Source of the DNA: Lachnospiraceae bacterium
GTDB taxonomy: Bacteria; Bacillota; Clostridia; Lachnospirales; Lachnospiraceae
DNA length: 64,000 bases
NCBI GenBank assembly: GCA_017938145.1
Contig: JAGBCB010000021.1
Location: 48,794-112,793, forward strand
Direction: 5' to 3'
A program made the position numbers and the translations under genes. Each line of letters starts with the position of its first letter. The first letter of the stretch is position 1. Of this stretch, positions 62,411-64,000 are shown in pieces. The notes under the pieces are model-generated. The model worked only from the letters and a program-made list of their open reading frames with translations, searched no databases and was not told the origin of the DNA.

Positions 62411-62710
62411 ATATCCTGCAAGTAGCTATCAGGTTAATAGCTCACATTGGAATTGCACCATCTACATATAGACCGCATTGCGGAAGTATCATTATTAAAA
62501 GCAGCATCATCGCTATGGAATACCCCTACTCCATTTTCGACATCAGTATTGTTCGCTATTACCACCGAAATAATATCGGTAGGTAGTCATGGCGTACTTG
62601 CCGGACAGCTCAACTGCTCCACATGTCTTGCAGGACATAATATTCAGTTGTCAAGGTACACTTAGCTTAGCTCCAGTCAGTGTGTGGAAAGGGACACCTT
62701 CAACCAGCCA
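62411..62710. other. Gene-poor stretch between xis and the HTH gene
   Basis: About 300 bases with no convincing gene. It contains one possible 31-residue minus-strand peptide (listed separately) and an unstructured, moderately GC-rich sequence unlike the AT-rich spacers nearby. It may hold a promoter for xis-int or a small RNA; I cannot assign either. Confidence 0.5.
62543..62638 (-). CDS. Possible 31-residue cysteine-containing peptide
   Basis: Minus-strand ATG to TGA: starts MSCKTCGAVE with a C-x-x-C pair and ends in an aromatic segment (MTTYRYYFGGNSEQY). There is no good ribosome site before the ATG and an in-frame stop just upstream, so this is a weak candidate whose main support is its position in an otherwise empty part of the element. 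Confidence 0.22.
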   Translation of the reverse strand: MSCKTCGAVELSGKYAMTTYRYYFGGNSEQY

Positions 62711-62950
62711 CTAAGCTACTTTAAAAGCCAATATCTTCGTAATCAGCTTTGTTTCTAATCTGCGACGCAAGGTTTCATCAACGCAATAGTGCGGATTACC
62801 ATACTCATCATAGAGTTTTCTTGTAGCCAGAGCTGCAATATAACCTTCATAATGCTTCAAAACCACATTGATTGCTTCCACATCGCCGGAAGCCGCTGCC
62901 GCTATGATATGGTAAGGCAGCAATTTTGAACATTTACTTGTTTTCGCCAT
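62711..62950 (-). CDS. HTH-domain protein of conjugative elements (Tn916 Orf8-like)
   Basis: A 79-residue protein with the helix-turn-helix conjugative-transposon domain (LLPYHIIAAAASGDVEAINV, then VLKHYEGYIAALATR and CVDETLRRRLETKL). It normally works with the adjacent sigma-70-like protein to raise transcription of xis and int. It overlaps that gene by 17 bases. Confidence 0.9.
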   Translation of the reverse strand: MAKTSKCSKLLPYHIIAAAASGDVEAINVVLKHYEGYIAALATRKLYDEYGNPHYCVDETLRRRLETKLITKILAFKVA

Positions 62951-63374
62951 TCCTGATACCCTCCATAATCTGTTTTAATGCTTGAAGTGAGCTGACCCGA
63001 TGATGATGAATAGTGCTTCTGACAAGGTTCATGTGCTTGGCTATTTCCGTATCTGTCATATCCATGAAAAACGATAACAATATTACATTGCGTTTCTTTT
63101 CCGGCAAATACTTTAACGCTTCGCCAATCAGCTCGTCCTTGACTTCAACATCATAATCAAGAACACGAAACACCTCTGACTCCACTATGTATTCATCCGT
63201 ATTCGTCATTCGACTCAACTCCTCCTGTGTTAATTCCGAGAAAGAAACCTCATGCTTCAGCCGATAACTTCTCTCCCGTTCATAATCAATCATTTCATTC
63301 TTCAGTAAGGTCTTGCAAAAGCTGTCAAACTGCTTTCTTATCCTCGACTGCTTTTCGGAAGAAGATTGCTCCAT
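62934..63374 (-). CDS. Sigma-70-like regulator of the element (Tn916 Orf7-like)
   Basis: The 146-residue protein has a sigma region 4-type C-terminus (LPEKKRNVILLSFFMDMTDT, then EIAKHMNLVRSTIHHHRVSS), as in Tn916 Orf7, which activates excision genes. The N-terminal ~70 residues lack a normal region 2. GGAGGTGAAC precedes the ATG. An attenuator-like hairpin lies in its leader. Confidence 0.9.
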   Translation of the reverse strand: MEQSSSEKQSRIRKQFDSFCKTLLKNEMIDYERERSYRLKHEVSFSELTQEELSRMTNTDEYIVESEVFRVLDYDVEVKDELIGEALKYLPEKKRNVILLSFFMDMTDTEIAKHMNLVRSTIHHHRVSSLQALKQIMEGIRNGENK

Positions 63375-63892
63375 AAGAGTTCACCTCCTTCCGTACCCAC
63401 TGGAACAGAGTGAAACATCTCCCTTTCACTCCGTAGCACGAATGGAAATTCCGGCTTCGTCGAAACCATAAAACTTTTTTTGAAAAATTTTTTATATACA
63501 AAAAGCGCCCATACAGGAAAACCACCTGTCGGACGCTTCTCATACCTATTATTAAATTCTTACCACACAATACAGACTTGTATAATGCACTTTTCTGATT
63601 GCAAATCTTCACATCACTAAAGATGTCCCTTATAAATGTACCTTTCCACGCATGTCAGAACATTCGAAAAAAAGGACACAAAAAAATCCTTTACAATGTG
63701 AAGTATTCATAAATCTCCCAAACACATTCAAAGGATAAAAACAACGTGAAAAAACCTTTGAACACTGCGTTTTTTTATATGCAGTATCCAAAGTTTATAT
63801 TTTATTGTGTATTATACACCCTCGATAAAGTGAAATATTAGTGCATTTTCAATCTCGAATGTGAACTATACACTATATATGGAGGTGCATAT
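63375..63892. other. Divergent regulatory region of the element
   Basis: About 520 bases without a convincing gene, between the leftward sigma-like gene and the rightward XRE gene. It holds a small hairpin (GAGTGAAA...TTTCACTC, 63408-63431), the attenuator-like hairpin at 63499-63538, and a palindrome GTGTAT-T-ATACAC near 63810 that could be an operator for the XRE protein. Confidence 0.55.
63499..63538 (-). terminator. Attenuator-like terminator in the leader of the sigma-like gene
   Basis: AAGCG-CC-ACAGG and CCTGT-GG-CGCTT arms form an interrupted hairpin; the minus strand continues GCGCTTTTTGTATA, a T5 tract. It lies 125 bases upstream of the sigma-like gene in its direction of transcription. 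Confidence 0.65.
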
Positions 63893-64000
63893 ATGGCTGA
63901 AACTAAGAAAACTGATAAAAGCATGGGTTTTCGTCTGAAGCAGGCAAGAACTGAACAGAAATTAACCTACGAAGAATTAGCAGAAAAGTCCGGTGTTTCC
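63893..64000 (+). CDS. XRE-family regulator, N-terminal part only (Tn916 Orf9-like)
   Basis: The ATG at 63893 follows GGAGGTG by five bases. The 36 visible residues (MAETKKTDKSMGFRLKQART, then EQKLTYEELAEKSGVS) are the start of a phage-type helix-turn-helix. It is divergent from the sigma-like gene, as the repressor Orf9 is in Tn916. The rest is outside the window. Confidence 0.85.
   Translation, partial: MAETKKTDKSMGFRLKQARTEQKLTYEELAEKSGVS

Larger units (their letters stand above)
60688..64000. mobile_element. Integrase end of a Tn916-family integrative conjugative element (continues past window)
   Basis: The gene set int, xis, HTH (Orf8-like), sigma-70-like (Orf7-like) and divergent XRE regulator (Orf9-like) reproduces the right part of Tn916. 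The element end lies somewhere in 60558-60745, an AT-rich, gene-free stretch; the exact junction cannot be fixed without an empty-site sequence. The conjugation genes are outside the window. Confidence 0.85.

Noticed and set aside
62447-62665. 72-codon plus-strand frame in the xis-HTH spacer
   Set aside because: No ribosome site, no recognisable protein pattern, and it opposes the direction of the element genes.
63325-63612. 95-codon minus-strand frame upstream of the sigma-like gene
   Set aside because: It runs through the attenuator hairpin and into the sigma-like gene in another frame; composition is spacer-like.

Overview
The window looks like the chromosome of a motile, anaerobic, xylan-using member of the Lachnospiraceae (Clostridia). 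The basis is a Gram-positive style late flagellar locus with csrA-fliW, pyruvate formate-lyase fermentation, CcpA-type cre sites, AGGAGG ribosome sites, consensus sigma-A promoters, GH10/GH39/GH43 xylan enzymes and a Tn916-family conjugative element. Genus cannot be fixed from sequence reading alone (a Roseburia/Butyrivibrio-like organism would fit).

Layout. 1-11.1 kb: leftward late flagellar operons flgM-flgN-flgK-flgK-flgL-fliW-csrA, then (after a terminator and a probable sigma-28 promoter) flaG-fliD-fliS-fliT and a secreted protein cut by the edge. 11.1-19.5 kb: lysA and a glycerol-phosphate polymer cluster, tagD plus three paralogous CDP-glycerol glycerophosphotransferase/glycosyltransferase proteins. 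19.7-23.9 kb: parE-parC. 24-25.1 kb: an ion-transporter-superfamily permease. 25.3-30.1 kb: an autoregulated XRE/DUF3169/ABC exporter operon. 30.4-33.5 kb: a pyruvate formate-lyase locus whose enzyme is split into a 683-residue catalytic protein and an 80-residue glycyl-radical protein with its own promoter, followed by pflA. 33.5-37.6 kb: an AT-rich island with a membrane-anchored ECF-like sigma factor, a secreted protein, a secreted RICIN/Ig-like/metzincin protease and a lipoprotein. 37.7-46.7 kb: an Rpn-type nuclease, two PadR-HAAS modules, an MFS permease, a peptidoglycan amidase, a DUF885 lipoprotein and a Dabb protein. 46.9-53.2 kb: an OFA-family MFS carrier under a cre-overlapped promoter, and the moxR-DUF58-transglutaminase operon. 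53.3-58.7 kb: xylan use (GH10 lipoprotein, GH39-GH43 fusion, divergent AraC regulator). 58.7-60.6 kb: sugar isomerase-like protein, msrA, tyrosine phosphatase. 60.7 kb to the end: the int end of a Tn916-family integrative conjugative element (int, xis, HTH, sigma-70-like protein, start of an XRE regulator).

The most striking items are the split pyruvate formate-lyase with an internal promoter and a 5' stem-loop, the membrane-tethered sigma/metalloprotease island, the apparent division of labour among the three TagF-like paralogues, and a probable CsrA-binding hairpin in the flaG-fliD leader next to csrA-fliW. Coordinates use the start codon best supported by a ribosome-binding site, which is sometimes downstream of the longest open frame.
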